Below, piece after piece: positions 44,416-54,524 of a stretch of DNA of 64,000 nucleotides. The number at the start of each line of letters is the position of its first letter. The stretch's first letter is position 1. The notes under the pieces were generated by a model. The model saw only the letters and a list, made by a program, of their open reading frames with translations, did no database searches and was not told where the DNA came from. Origin of the DNA: Aquimarina spongiae (GTDB lineage: Bacteria; Bacteroidota; Bacteroidia; Flavobacteriales; Flavobacteriaceae); NCBI RefSeq assembly GCF_900141785.1, contig NZ_FQYP01000010.1, positions 147,549 to 211,548 of the forward strand, written 5' to 3'. The position numbers and the translations under genes were made by a program.

Positions 44416-45912
44416 CTATAGCATTTCAAAAATTTTGTGTTTATACCTTTTTAACTCCTGTTTTACTTTATCTTTTAACAAAAACAGTCCTACCATATTA
44501 GGAACCATCATCGCAAATACCATGGCATCGCTAAAATCTGTTACTGCATTTAAAGTTGCAGATGCCCCTATCACCGTAAAACAACAGAAGATAGATTTGT
44601 AGATGTATTCCATACGTTTACTCCTACCAAATAAATAACTCCAGGATTGGTATCCATAGTACGACCAGGAGATCATCGAAGAGAAGGCAAATAGCACCAC
44701 TGCTATGGTTAACAAATACGGAAACCAGGAAACACCACTTTCTAATGCAGAGGCCGTTAATAAAACCCCTTGTTCAGAGTTGATCTGCATCCCGGTATCT
44801 ACCTGCCCTGTAATAATCAATACCAGAGCTGTCATTGTACATACCACTACAGTATCTATAAATGGCTCCAGCAATGCTACCAAACCTTCACTGGCAGGAT
44901 AGTCTGTTTTTACGGCACTATGTGCTATAGAGGCACTTCCTATTCCGGCTTCATTACTAAATGCCCCGCGACGAAACCCCTGAATGAGTACTCCTACGAA
45001 TCCTCCAATTACTCCTTGGGGATCAAAGGCACCATCCCAGATACTTTTTAAGGCTGTTGGAATAGCCGAAAAATTTAATCCCAAAACCACCAAAACAGAT
45101 AAGATGTACGTTAGCACCATAAAAGGAACTATTTTGTCCGTAACACTGGCTATTTTCTTGATTCCTCCTATAATCACCACAGCTACCAAAATAGCCATCA
45201 CTACTCCAAATACCCAACCCTGTCCTTGGATCATAGCGCCATCAGGAATCAATACTTTATTGAATAATTTGAAAGCCTGGTTGGCCTGAAACATATTCCC
45301 TCCACCAAAAGATCCCCCGATACACATGATCGAAAATAACACAGCCAATACTTTTCCTAGTTTCTGGTATCCTTTTTCGCTTAATCCTTTTTTCAAATAA
45401 TACATAGGTCCGCCAAAAACCTTCCCATGCTCATCAATTTCTCTGTATTTTACACCAAGTGTGCATTCTACAAACTTTGAGGACATCCCCAAGACCCCAA
45501 TCAAAACCATCCATAAAGTTGCTCCTGGTCCGCCTATGGATAATGCTATAGCTACTCCCGCAATATTCCCTAATCCCACCGTGGCCGAAACCGCAGTAGT
45601 TAATGCTTGAAAATGACTTACTTCCCCATTTTTGGTGACTTCTTCTTTTTCAGTTGTATTACCATTTTCCAAATGATCAAACTTACCCCTTACCACCTGT
45701 ATGGCGGTAAAAAAATCTCTAAAGTTGATTCCTTTAAAGTAAATAGTGAAAAACATCGCTCCAGAAAAAAGGACGACTAGTACCCAGGGAATGCCAACAT
45801 CATCGGTTAGCGGAATTTCAGCCAAAATGGCGTCAACAAACCAGTCTGTGGCATTGCCAAAAGTTTCATTAATTTTTTGATCCAGATTTTGTTCTGCTAT
45901 AAACGCTCCCAT
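44416..45912 (-). CDS. alanine/glycine:cation symporter (AGCS family)
   Basis: About 11 membrane helices in 498 residues. TAVSATVGLGNIAGVAIALS and GGPGATLWM near the N-terminus and RRGAFSNEAGIGSASIAHSA are the AGCS signatures. It imports alanine or glycine with sodium. It is a single gene, with the membrane-bound LuxR regulator gene ending 97 bases upstream. Confidence 0.92.
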   Translation of the reverse strand: MGAFIAEQNLDQKINETFGNATDWFVDAILAEIPLTDDVGIPWVLVVLFSGAMFFTIYFKGINFRDFFTAIQVVRGKFDHLENGNTTEKEEVTKNGEVSHFQALTTAVSATVGLGNIAGVAIALSIGGPGATLWMVLIGVLGMSSKFVECTLGVKYREIDEHGKVFGGPMYYLKKGLSEKGYQKLGKVLAVLFSIMCIGGSFGGGNMFQANQAFKLFNKVLIPDGAMIQGQGWVFGVVMAILVAVVIIGGIKKIASVTDKIVPFMVLTYILSVLVVLGLNFSAIPTALKSIWDGAFDPQGVIGGFVGVLIQGFRRGAFSNEAGIGSASIAHSAVKTDYPASEGLVALLEPFIDTVVVCTMTALVLIITGQVDTGMQINSEQGVLLTASALESGVSWFPYLLTIAVVLFAFSSMISWSYYGYQSWSYLFGRSKRMEYIYKSIFCCFTVIGASATLNAVTDFSDAMVFAMMVPNMVGLFLLKDKVKQELKRYKHKIFEML

Positions 45913-46009
45913 ACTTCTTTAAATTTTTTGTCCAAATTCAAAGAAAAATGGTTGGCATAAAAGGTTAAGTACTGCTCAAATTTTACAACCTCGATACGTA
46001 AGTATATGG

Positions 46010-47128
46010 TTAAGCATCTTCTCCCGATTGGAAGTACTGAAGGAAATCATGAGTCTTAGCAAATTCTATAAGCTGCTCTTTACCGCCCGCCCCACTGATG
46101 TTCAGTATTTTCTTGATCTGATGAATATGGGTTTGCAAACCGTCGGTACTGATATGCATTTCTTGAGCAATCTCGGTATACGATTTGTCTTTTCCGTAAT
46201 GAGCCAAATATCCCAACACCTCTTTTTGTCGATCAGAGAGTTCAACTTTTGCCGTCTGTCGCAGGTCTTTTACCTCAACCTTCAAATTTTTAATGGTATC
46301 TAAATGACTCTCGTTGGCCAATTCAAATTGTTCGATCGTTTTTTTAAGTTGCTCATTTTCCAGGGTTAGTTGTTGTGCCAAACTTTGTTGTTGTTCTTTT
46401 TCTGAAAGGAATTTCCAGCTGTACAAAAGAATGGAAAACAATAAGATGAATAGAAATTTGAAAGAGATCGCCGTAATACTCCCTAATACACTCCAGAATT
46501 TTTGATCAATAAATTGCAGTGCTTTATCCTGAGGAATAATTCTATGAGTAACCGCAATCACAATGAGAATGAACAATACGAAAGTTGGCAGGTACATAAA
46601 CTTCATTTGTCTAGCAACAAAAGCTTTGTTCAATTCGAACAACAGTGAAATGGCGACCAAAATAGAAATCGGAATATCTATTAACCAAATAAAATTATTG
46701 CTAATCTCTTCGTTTCCGTAGGACGAGGCTACAAAAACAAATGCAATCATTCCCAAAACACCACAAAATAGGCTTACAAATTCCCTAATACTAAAACGCT
46801 GTGCTAATCGCACCAAAATCCCTGGCTTTTTTTGATGTTCTATAGAAGGCAAGGACAAGATGATAAATAAGGAGTTCGCCAAGGATATGAGCACCCCAAA
46901 ATAAATCAATACTTTGTTAGTAGGGGTCCATTTGAACCCCGACACCAAAATCAAATTCACTAAAGCCCCTAATCCCCAAACGAAAATAGCTAGCCCGAAC
47001 CATTTAATCCCTTCTACTCCTTTGGGATCAGCTTGACGTAACCTTTCTTTACTGAAAATACGTTGAATTACTATGGCCGAAATTAGGCAAACGATTGCTG
47101 TAACAGTATATTCTATGGTATTGAGCAC
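46010..47128 (-). CDS. seven-helix membrane protein with cytosolic LuxR-type HTH
   Basis: The first 250 residues contain about seven hydrophobic helices. A coiled coil follows (about 240-290, EKEQQQSLAQQLTLENEQLKK-type heptads), and then a LuxR helix-turn-helix (about 297-360; LSDRQKEVLGYLAHYGKDKSYTE). There is no receiver domain. I read it as a one-component, membrane-tethered transcription regulator that could bind DNA as a coiled-coil dimer. The signal is unknown. The AGCS gene lies 97 bases downstream on the same strand. Confidence 0.82.
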   Translation of the reverse strand: MLNTIEYTVTAIVCLISAIVIQRIFSKERLRQADPKGVEGIKWFGLAIFVWGLGALVNLILVSGFKWTPTNKVLIYFGVLISLANSLFIILSLPSIEHQKKPGILVRLAQRFSIREFVSLFCGVLGMIAFVFVASSYGNEEISNNFIWLIDIPISILVAISLLFELNKAFVARQMKFMYLPTFVLFILIVIAVTHRIIPQDKALQFIDQKFWSVLGSITAISFKFLFILLFSILLYSWKFLSEKEQQQSLAQQLTLENEQLKKTIEQFELANESHLDTIKNLKVEVKDLRQTAKVELSDRQKEVLGYLAHYGKDKSYTEIAQEMHISTDGLQTHIHQIKKILNISGAGGKEQLIEFAKTHDFLQYFQSGEDA

Positions 47129-47172
47129 GAAGTATCCTTTTGCTTTAAAGATAAAGAAACTACAGTAAATGA

Positions 47173-47200
47173 AAAACCCTGTTCTCTAGAACAGGGTTTT
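47173..47200. terminator. terminator of icmF
   Basis: AAAACCCTGTTC / GAACAGGGTTTT, a 12-bp perfect stem with TCTA loop, A-rich/T-rich on both sides; it lies 20 bases past the icmF stop. Confidence 0.8.
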
Positions 47201-47220
47201 AAAATATTGCATTTGAACTT

Positions 47221-50200
47221 TTACATATTTCTTCTATACTGTCCTCCCACCTCAAATAAAGCAGCAGTGATTTGTCCTAGAGAACACACTTTGGTTGCTT
47301 CCATCAACACCTCGAAAATATTTTGATTGTGAATGGCCGCCTCTTGCACTTTTGACAAAGCATCTGTAGCAAGATCTTTTTTGGCTTCATGCAGATTGTT
47401 AAGTGTCGTTATTTGATATTGCTTTTCTTCTTCGGTAGCTCGAATAACCTCTCCCGGAGTCACCGTTGGAGAACCTTTTGAACTCAAGAATGTATTTACC
47501 CCAATAATTGGGAACTCTCCTGTGTGCTTCAAAGTTTCGTAATACAAACTCTCTTCTTGAATTTTACTACGTTGATACATGGTTTCCATAGCACCAAGCA
47601 CTCCTCCACGTTCTGTGATTCTATCAAATTCCGTTAGTACAGCTTCTTCTACTAAATCTGTTAACTCTTCAATAATAAATGATCCCTGAATAGGATTTTC
47701 ATTCTTGGCTAATCCCAATTCTTTATTGATAATCAACTGAATTGCCATCGCTCTACGTACCGACTCTTCTGTTGGTGTTGTAATCGCCTCATCATAGGCA
47801 TTGGTATGCAAAGAATTACAATTATCATAGATCGCATACAGGGCTTGCAACGTAGTACGAATATCGTTGAAATCAATTTCCTGAGCGTGTAAAGAACGTC
47901 CAGAAGTTTGGATGTGGTACTTCAACATCTGCGCTCTGGCGTTGGCTCCATATTTATGTTTTAATGCTTTTGCCCAGATTTTTCTTGCTACACGACCGAT
48001 CACTGCATATTCTGGATCGATTCCGTTAGAGAAAAAGAAGGATAAATTAGGCCCAAACTTGTTGATATCCATTCCTCGGCTTAGGTAGTACTCTACATAA
48101 GTAAATCCATTTGCCAGGGTAAGCGCCAACTGCGTAATTGGGTTTGCTCCAGCCTCAGCAATATGATATCCTGAAATAGATACCGAATAGAAGTTTCGTA
48201 CTTGTTTATCAATGAAATATTCTTGTACATCCCCCATCAATCGTAAGGCGAACTCTGTAGAGAAAATACAGGTGTTTTGTGCCTGATCTTCTTTAAGAAT
48301 ATCTGCTTGTACAGTACCACGTACGGTACTTAACGTTTCACTTTTTATCTTTTCATATACCTCTGCCGGTAAAACCTGATCTCCGGTAACGCCCAAAAGC
48401 ATTAACCCTAGTCCATCGTTCCCTTCCGGCAAATCACCTTGATACTCAGGACGTGCTATTCCTTTATCTTTATAGATTTTTTCGATCTTGGCTTCAACCT
48501 CGGCTTCTAGCTCGTTTTCTTTGATATATTTCTCACAATTTTGATCTACAGCAGCATTCATAAAGAATCCTAACAACATAGGCGCAGGACCATTGATAGT
48601 CATACTCACTGAGGTCATTGCGTGGGTTAAATCAAATCCTGAATATAATTTCTTGGCATCATCAAGACAACAAATCGATACGCCAGCATTACCAATTTTA
48701 CCATAGATATCTGGTCTATGATCTGGGTCATTACCGTATAAGGTTACCGAATCAAAAGCTGTTGATAATCGTTTTGCAGGCATCCCAAGACTCACATAGT
48801 GGAAACGTCTGTTGGTACGCTCTGGCCCACCTTCTCCGGCAAACATCCTTGTAGGGTCTTCTCCTGTTCTTTTGAAAGGATATAATCCTGAAGTATACGG
48901 AAATTCTCCGGGAACGTTTTCCTGCAAAGACCATCTTAGTACATCTCCCCAAGCTTCATATTTTGGCAAGGCCACCTTCGGAATCTGTGTATGTGATAAC
49001 GACTTGGTATGCGTTTCTATATTGATTTCTTTATCTCTTACCTTGAATGTGTAAACTGGATCTTTGTATTTTTTTACTTTACCAGCCCAACCAATAATGA
49101 TCTCCCAATTGTAAGGATCCAGATTAAGTTTAACACGGTCAAATTCAGCCAATAACAGCTTGATAAAAGCCTTATTATCTTCATTTTTCACACTTCGTAA
49201 TGCTTCATCTTCGATTCCATTTTTTGAAAGTCCAATGAAATTTACATCCGCAACACTACAAATGGTTTTATAGATCCCATATAATTTTTGAGCCACCTCA
49301 ACCTGGGTTCCTACAGTTTTATCATAGGCTCTGTTATTTTCCGAAATCTCTGATAAATATCTCGTTCTGCTTGGTGGAATTACAAATATCTTTTCAGACA
49401 TTTCTTTTGAAATATGAAATTCTGAAACCAAGCTTGCTCCGGTTTTCTCTACCAACTTATCCATGATCGCTTTGTAAAGCGTATTCATTCCCGGATCATT
49501 AAATTGTGAAGCAATAGTGCCGTAAACTGGCAGTTCCTCTTGTGGAGTATCCCAAAGATTGTGATTACGCATATACTGCTTTTTCACATCTCTAAGCGCA
49601 TCCAGAGAACCTCTTTTATCGAATTTATTAATAGCTACCAAGTCTGCAAAATCGAGCATATCTATCTTTTCTAACTGTGTAGCAGCACCAAACTCTGGTG
49701 TCATTACATACAAGGATGTATCACTATGGTCTAAAATTTCAGTATCCGATTGACCAATCCCTGAAGTTTCTAAAATGATCAAATCAAATTCTGCAGCTTT
49801 TAATACCTCTATAGCTTCGGCAACATATTTGGATAAAGCCAGGTTTGACTGACGTGTGGCTAGAGATCTCATATATACACGAGGAGAATTAATCGCATTC
49901 ATACGAATCCTATCCCCCAACAAAGCACCTCCCGTTCTTCTTTTGGATGGATCTACAGATACAATTCCGATGGTCTTTTTCGGGAAATCGATTAAAAATC
50001 TACGAACTAACTCATCAACCAAAGATGATTTTCCTGCTCCTCCTGTTCCTGTAATCCCTAATACTGGAGTAGTTGATGTTTTATTTTTTTGATGGATTTC
50101 ATCCAAAGTATCTTTGGCAACATCCGGAAAATTCTCTGCTGCAGAAATCACTCTGGCAATTGCTCCTATTTCTTTTTCTGCAAGATGGTTAGCCTCTCCA

Positions 50201-50655
50201 TTCAAAGTATTTCCTATTGGGAAATCTGCTTGTTGTACCAAATCATTGATCATTCCCTGCAATCCTAACTCACGTCCATCATCTGGAGAATAAATTCTTG
50301 TAATCCCATAATCCATAAGATCTTTGATCTCTTCTGGAAGGATTACTCCTCCTCCTCCTCCAAAAATCTTAATATGTCCTGCTCCTTTTTCCTGAAGCAA
50401 ATCATACATATATTTGAAATACTCATTATGTCCGCCCTGATAAGAAGTCATCGCAATGGCATTGGCATCTTCCTGAATTGCACAATTTACAACTTCTTCT
50501 ACACTTCTATCATGACCTAGGTGAATTACTTCAACACCTGTAGATTGAATAATTCTACGCATGATATTAATCGCTGCATCATGGCCATCAAATAGTGAGG
50601 CAGCTGTTACGATTCTTACTTTATTCTTTGGTGTATACGGTGCAATTTGTTCCAT
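47221..50655 (-). CDS. icmF: fused isobutyryl-CoA mutase IcmF (B12 domain, G-domain, mutase)
   Basis: Domains in order: cobalamin-binding (about 10-145; FDGHDAA with the lower-ligand His25), MeaB-like GTPase (about 195-410; Walker A GTGGAGKS at 203-210, NKFD) and the mutase TIM barrel (about 540-1144). IcmF converts isobutyryl-CoA to butyryl-CoA with adenosylcobalamin. Phe594 (SGLYPFKRTG) and Gln793 (EDQAQNTC) occupy places where methylmalonyl-CoA mutase has Tyr and Arg, favouring the isobutyryl or isovaleryl type substrate. The longest frame begins with TTG at 50661; I prefer the ATG two codons in. It links valine/branched-chain breakdown to fatty acid routes. Confidence 0.93.
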   Translation of the reverse strand: MEQIAPYTPKNKVRIVTAASLFDGHDAAINIMRRIIQSTGVEVIHLGHDRSVEEVVNCAIQEDANAIAMTSYQGGHNEYFKYMYDLLQEKGAGHIKIFGGGGGVILPEEIKDLMDYGITRIYSPDDGRELGLQGMINDLVQQADFPIGNTLNGEANHLAEKEIGAIARVISAAENFPDVAKDTLDEIHQKNKTSTTPVLGITGTGGAGKSSLVDELVRRFLIDFPKKTIGIVSVDPSKRRTGGALLGDRIRMNAINSPRVYMRSLATRQSNLALSKYVAEAIEVLKAAEFDLIILETSGIGQSDTEILDHSDTSLYVMTPEFGAATQLEKIDMLDFADLVAINKFDKRGSLDALRDVKKQYMRNHNLWDTPQEELPVYGTIASQFNDPGMNTLYKAIMDKLVEKTGASLVSEFHISKEMSEKIFVIPPSRTRYLSEISENNRAYDKTVGTQVEVAQKLYGIYKTICSVADVNFIGLSKNGIEDEALRSVKNEDNKAFIKLLLAEFDRVKLNLDPYNWEIIIGWAGKVKKYKDPVYTFKVRDKEINIETHTKSLSHTQIPKVALPKYEAWGDVLRWSLQENVPGEFPYTSGLYPFKRTGEDPTRMFAGEGGPERTNRRFHYVSLGMPAKRLSTAFDSVTLYGNDPDHRPDIYGKIGNAGVSICCLDDAKKLYSGFDLTHAMTSVSMTINGPAPMLLGFFMNAAVDQNCEKYIKENELEAEVEAKIEKIYKDKGIARPEYQGDLPEGNDGLGLMLLGVTGDQVLPAEVYEKIKSETLSTVRGTVQADILKEDQAQNTCIFSTEFALRLMGDVQEYFIDKQVRNFYSVSISGYHIAEAGANPITQLALTLANGFTYVEYYLSRGMDINKFGPNLSFFFSNGIDPEYAVIGRVARKIWAKALKHKYGANARAQMLKYHIQTSGRSLHAQEIDFNDIRTTLQALYAIYDNCNSLHTNAYDEAITTPTEESVRRAMAIQLIINKELGLAKNENPIQGSFIIEELTDLVEEAVLTEFDRITERGGVLGAMETMYQRSKIQEESLYYETLKHTGEFPIIGVNTFLSSKGSPTVTPGEVIRATEEEKQYQITTLNNLHEAKKDLATDALSKVQEAAIHNQNIFEVLMEATKVCSLGQITAALFEVGGQYRRNM

Positions 50656-50661
50656 TGACAA

Positions 50662-51080
50662 TAAATAGTGAATTTAATGCTGCTAATTTACGAAATACGC
50701 ATCAAAAAGGAATATTTTTTTAGAATTATATAATTTACTTAACCTTTTAGGGCACTTTACTGTTTATAATTCAATTAGAGCATTCAAAGTTTATGTAAAA
50801 CACAAAGTTCGGATAAATAATTAAGATACAATCATTTGTTATCGTTAATATTAAACACTCATATAGTTACAAAATCTACACGCTGTAAAATCCAACAATA
50901 TCCAACAGGCATTTACTCTCATAAAATTGTTTTTTAATTAAATCAGCTTTTATTTTTATCAATCTTTCATAAAAAACGAGCTTTCGTTTTGAATTAATCA
51001 AAAAGTAAACCCATTCAATTAAAACATTAGTGCAGTCGGGGCTTTCTTGGTATGTTTATACACTGAAAAGACTTTTATTA
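50662..51080. other. intergenic region without a recognisable gene
   Basis: About 400 bases between divergent icmF and purU. No convincing frame or exact -7 box. Small features only: AAAACGA-4-TCGTTTT at 50973-50990 and TCCAACA repeated about 50890-50907. Confidence 0.4.
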
Positions 51081-51935
51081 ATGAAAAAGACCACTTTATT
51101 AATCAACTGCCCTGATCAAAAAGGGTTAATTGCCACCGTAACCAATTTTATACTAGAGAAGGAAGGGAATACCATCTACGTCGAGCAACATGTTGACCAT
51201 GCACTTAAAGAATTCTTTATGCGCCTGGAGTGCGAGTTTGACAGCGATGAGAAAAAATTAGCACGATTTAAAGAATCCTTCAATACTAATGTGGCTGCTC
51301 ATCATCAAATGCATTGGGAGATGTATGACACAGACAAAAAGCCTAAAATGGCTATTTTTGTCTCTAAATATGAACATTGTTTGTATGATATTTTAGGAAG
51401 ATATGCTTCTGGCGAATTGCATGTTAAAATCCCTATTATTATTAGTAATCATGCAGATCTTAAACCCATTGCCGATGCTTTTAATGTTCCTTTCAAACAT
51501 ATTCCTGTGACCAAAGGGAACAAAGTTGAGGCAGAGCGTGAGCAAATTAGTGTTTTGGAAGAACATAAAATTGACTTTATCGTTCTTGCTCGGTATATGC
51601 AGATACTCTCTTCTGACTTTGTAGATCGATATCCTAATAAGATCATCAATATCCATCATTCATTTCTTCCTGCGTTTCCAGGAGCTAAACCCTATCATTC
51701 GGCCTACGAAAGAGGTGTAAAGATTATAGGAGCTACCAGTCATTATGTAACTTCGGATCTTGATGAAGGCCCTATTATTGAACAAGAAATTGTACGAGTC
51801 TCTCATATACACAACGTTCAAGATTTTATTTTGAAAGGAAGGGATCTGGAGAAAATCGTATTGTCTAGAGCCATCAAACATCATATCCAACACAAGGTAT
51901 TGGTATACAATAACAAAACCGTTATTTTCTCATAA
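51081..51935 (+). CDS. purU: formyltetrahydrofolate deformylase
   Basis: PurU hydrolyses 10-formyl-THF to formate and THF, balancing one-carbon pools. The 284-residue product has an N-terminal ACT domain (about 1-80; INCPDQKGLIATVTNFI) and a formyltransferase-type catalytic domain with IINIHHSFLPAFPGAKPYH and GATSHYVTSDLDEGPIIEQ. The catalytic Asn-His-Asp are present. The frame extends to 51030, but the ATG at 51081 is the family start. It overlaps the convergent next gene by 6 bases. Confidence 0.94.
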   Translation: MKKTTLLINCPDQKGLIATVTNFILEKEGNTIYVEQHVDHALKEFFMRLECEFDSDEKKLARFKESFNTNVAAHHQMHWEMYDTDKKPKMAIFVSKYEHCLYDILGRYASGELHVKIPIIISNHADLKPIADAFNVPFKHIPVTKGNKVEAEREQISVLEEHKIDFIVLARYMQILSSDFVDRYPNKIINIHHSFLPAFPGAKPYHSAYERGVKIIGATSHYVTSDLDEGPIIEQEIVRVSHIHNVQDFILKGRDLEKIVLSRAIKHHIQHKVLVYNNKTVIFS

Positions 51936-52886
51936 AGAAAAAATAGCACCTGTAGCCGCAAATTGATATCCTTCCTCTTCTAGTGCTTTCCTTTTTGGAT
52001 ACTCTTTTTGAAGAGCTGGGTTAGAATGATTGAAGTGAATAAAAATAACCTTTGACTTTAGTTCTTTGGATTCAGACTCAAAGAGCTTTACTGTTTCTGT
52101 AATAAATGGATGAGGAACTTCTGACATCGGTCTGGGGATTTCTCCATCTTCAAAAAAAGTAGCATCAATAAAGGCATAATCTACTTTTTTAACCTCTGCT
52201 ACAATGTCCTTTTTCCATAGCGACCATTTGTTGATATCGGGAATAAAGAGTGCCGTAGCTTGACTACCTATAATTGTGTATCCCACGGTTTCAGAATATT
52301 CATCTCGATGTGGTACCAAAAAAGGGATTACTTTAATGTTATCCGTTAAGACAATAGTGTTATCTGCTTTTAAAGGTTGAATTTTAATATTATTGAGAGC
52401 TATCAACTGAGACCAAGGCCCATTGTTTGCTAAAAAAGATTTCATTCTAGGCATGGCATAAACAGGAATATTTTTGGATCCCATCGCTTCTCTTCCGAAA
52501 TGCATCAAACCGGTATAATGACCGATATGGGCATGGGTAAGAAAAACTCCATCGATAATATGATCACTCTTTATATGTTGATCTTCTAACACGGCTAATT
52601 GTTCTGGCATATCTGGTGTAGCCTCAAAAAGAAATTTTTGATTCGCTTGTTTATCAATTACTCCCAGGGCAGTGACCAGTTCTTTATTTCGCTCTTTATT
52701 TTTGACCGCAACAAATTCTGAAGTATTATTAATATGTGGATATCCTCCATCTTGAGCGATTCCCAAAACAGTAATGTATTGTTGGGTTGCCTTTGGTTGA
52801 AAAGATGTGTCGTTTATCGATTCTTTTTCATTTTTGCATGAAATAATAAGAATGCATACCAGTAAAAAAACTAAATTTGAGTTCAT
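51930..52886 (-). CDS. PqqB-like metallo-beta-lactamase-fold lipoprotein
   Basis: A lipoprotein signal (FLLVCILIISCKNE) precedes an MBL-fold domain. VLGIAQDGGYPH, FLTHAHIGHYTGLMHFGREA and FLVPHRDEYSETVGY match PqqB, in which the zinc motif THxHxDH is changed to THAHIGHY. No other pqq gene is in the window, and PqqB is cytosolic, so this is probably a relative with its own substrate outside the inner membrane. Confidence 0.85.
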   Translation of the reverse strand: MNSNLVFLLVCILIISCKNEKESINDTSFQPKATQQYITVLGIAQDGGYPHINNTSEFVAVKNKERNKELVTALGVIDKQANQKFLFEATPDMPEQLAVLEDQHIKSDHIIDGVFLTHAHIGHYTGLMHFGREAMGSKNIPVYAMPRMKSFLANNGPWSQLIALNNIKIQPLKADNTIVLTDNIKVIPFLVPHRDEYSETVGYTIIGSQATALFIPDINKWSLWKKDIVAEVKKVDYAFIDATFFEDGEIPRPMSEVPHPFITETVKLFESESKELKSKVIFIHFNHSNPALQKEYPKRKALEEEGYQFAATGAIFSL

Positions 52887-52922
52887 TTTAATTCATTGTA
52901 TTCTCAAATCTAACAAGAAATT

Positions 52923-53642
52923 ATGAAACGTATTATTTGTTTATTTGCCGTATTGACCCTGTCTAGTTGTGCTGAACTGCAACAAGTTGTAAATAGTTTA
53001 CCACAAACTACAGGAGGTGGTTTTGGGGTTAGTAATCTTGACATCGCCAACGGGTTACGACAAGCACTGGACAACGGAATCGATAAGCAAGTAACCAAAC
53101 TTACCCAAAAAGACGGTTTTTACAGAAATGAACTCGTAAAAATTCTTTTACCACAAGAACTTAGAAAAGTTGACAAAACCCTAAGAGACATTGGTTTAGG
53201 CAATCTTGCCGACGAAGGTCTACGAGCTATCAACAGAGCTGCAGAAGATGCCGTAAAAGAAGCTACACCTATCTTTGTGGATGCGGTAAAGCAAATCACA
53301 TTTACCGATGCCAAACAAATTCTTTTGGGATCGGATAACGCCGCAACTACCTATTTGCAAAACAAGACCAACTCTGCATTGTACGCCAAGTTTAGCCCTG
53401 TTATTGATAAATCATTTTCTAGAGTAGGCGCTAACCAGATATGGTCTAACATCATCAATAAGTATAATGCAATACCACTTACCAATAATGTGAATCCTGA
53501 CCTTACCGATTATGTAACACAAGAGGCCCTAAAAGGAGTGTATGCCATGATTGCAGTTGAGGAGAAGGATATCAGAAACAAACTGAGTTCAAGAACCACG
53601 GATTTATTGAGAAGAGTATTTGCCCTTCAGGATAACAGATAG
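52923..53642 (+). CDS. DUF4197 lipoprotein
   Basis: A lipoprotein signal (FAVLTLSSCAELQ, Cys 16) precedes a mostly helical DUF4197 domain: NGLRQALDNGIDKQVTKL and EIRNKLSSRTTDLLRRVF-type blocks. Function unknown; periplasmic. It ends 7 bases from the convergent alpha/beta hydrolase gene. Confidence 0.87.
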   Translation: MKRIICLFAVLTLSSCAELQQVVNSLPQTTGGGFGVSNLDIANGLRQALDNGIDKQVTKLTQKDGFYRNELVKILLPQELRKVDKTLRDIGLGNLADEGLRAINRAAEDAVKEATPIFVDAVKQITFTDAKQILLGSDNAATTYLQNKTNSALYAKFSPVIDKSFSRVGANQIWSNIINKYNAIPLTNNVNPDLTDYVTQEALKGVYAMIAVEEKDIRNKLSSRTTDLLRRVFALQDNR

Positions 53643-53649
53643 ACCGAAA

Positions 53650-54429
53650 TCAAGAATTCGAAATAAAAGAAATCGATGTTTTATTGAACACTTCAGGTTG
53701 TTCTACATTTACCACATGCCCGGAGTTCTTTACTACAAATAATTGTGAAAGATGGTGCGCTGCTACTACTTTTTCTACCGAAGGTAGAAAAAGATAATCT
53801 TCTTCTCCCATCACATATAAGGTAGGAATGCGAATATCTTTTGCTCTAAAGAATCGGAGTAAAGGATTGATTTCGGAAGTTAATCTAAACCATCTTACAA
53901 ATTCTTTTTGATATAGTTTTTTGGCTTCGTTGGCAAATAATATTCTCGATTGTTTATGATTTTTCTTTGGCATAATAATAAATGCAAAGAATTTATACAG
54001 CAACATATATGGGATTACAGATTTGAATACAATCCCCAGGCGCATTAACACTTGTGATCTAAGATTCAATTTCATAATCGCGCCACCCATGATCATACTT
54101 TTTACACGATCAGGATATTTTTCTGCTAAATTTCGAATTAATATGGTTCCCAAAGAAATCCCTACAAAATGAGACGTAGCAATATTCTCTTTATCAATCA
54201 CTTCTACAATATCCTCGGTAATCGAATCGAAGGTATATTTTGAATCAAAAGCGTCCTTGAGTGCAGGTTTAGAATTACCATGTCCTCTAAGATCCAAAAG
54301 TAAAATATTAAAATGTTTTCGAAACTCGCGCACTTGTTTGAACCAAATAGAAGAGCTCCCTCCTGCTCCATGAACAAAAGTTACCCATTCGCTACTAGTA
54401 TCGTGCTGATATACAGAATAATTTAACAA
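53650..54429 (-). CDS. alpha/beta hydrolase
   Basis: The 259-residue protein has FVHGAGGSSSIWFK (oxyanion region), LDLRGHGNS, the nucleophile elbow HFVGISLGTILI (Ser in GISLG), and a C-terminal histidine in NSGHVVNVEQPE. The triad looks complete. No signal peptide, so it acts in the cytosol. The substrate is unknown. Confidence 0.9.
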   Translation of the reverse strand: MLNYSVYQHDTSSEWVTFVHGAGGSSSIWFKQVREFRKHFNILLLDLRGHGNSKPALKDAFDSKYTFDSITEDIVEVIDKENIATSHFVGISLGTILIRNLAEKYPDRVKSMIMGGAIMKLNLRSQVLMRLGIVFKSVIPYMLLYKFFAFIIMPKKNHKQSRILFANEAKKLYQKEFVRWFRLTSEINPLLRFFRAKDIRIPTLYVMGEEDYLFLPSVEKVVAAHHLSQLFVVKNSGHVVNVEQPEVFNKTSISFISNS

Positions 54430-54524
54430 TAGAAAGCTGTTTAGAGGCTCAAAAATAGGAACTTATTTGTTAGTAGCACACCACTTAACAATATTTATAG
54501 AAATGTTTATCCTCTACGGCAGGC

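Noticed and set aside
50973..50990. AAAACGA/TCGTTTT hairpin as terminator
   Set aside because: Lies between divergent genes, 7-bp stem only and no T tract.
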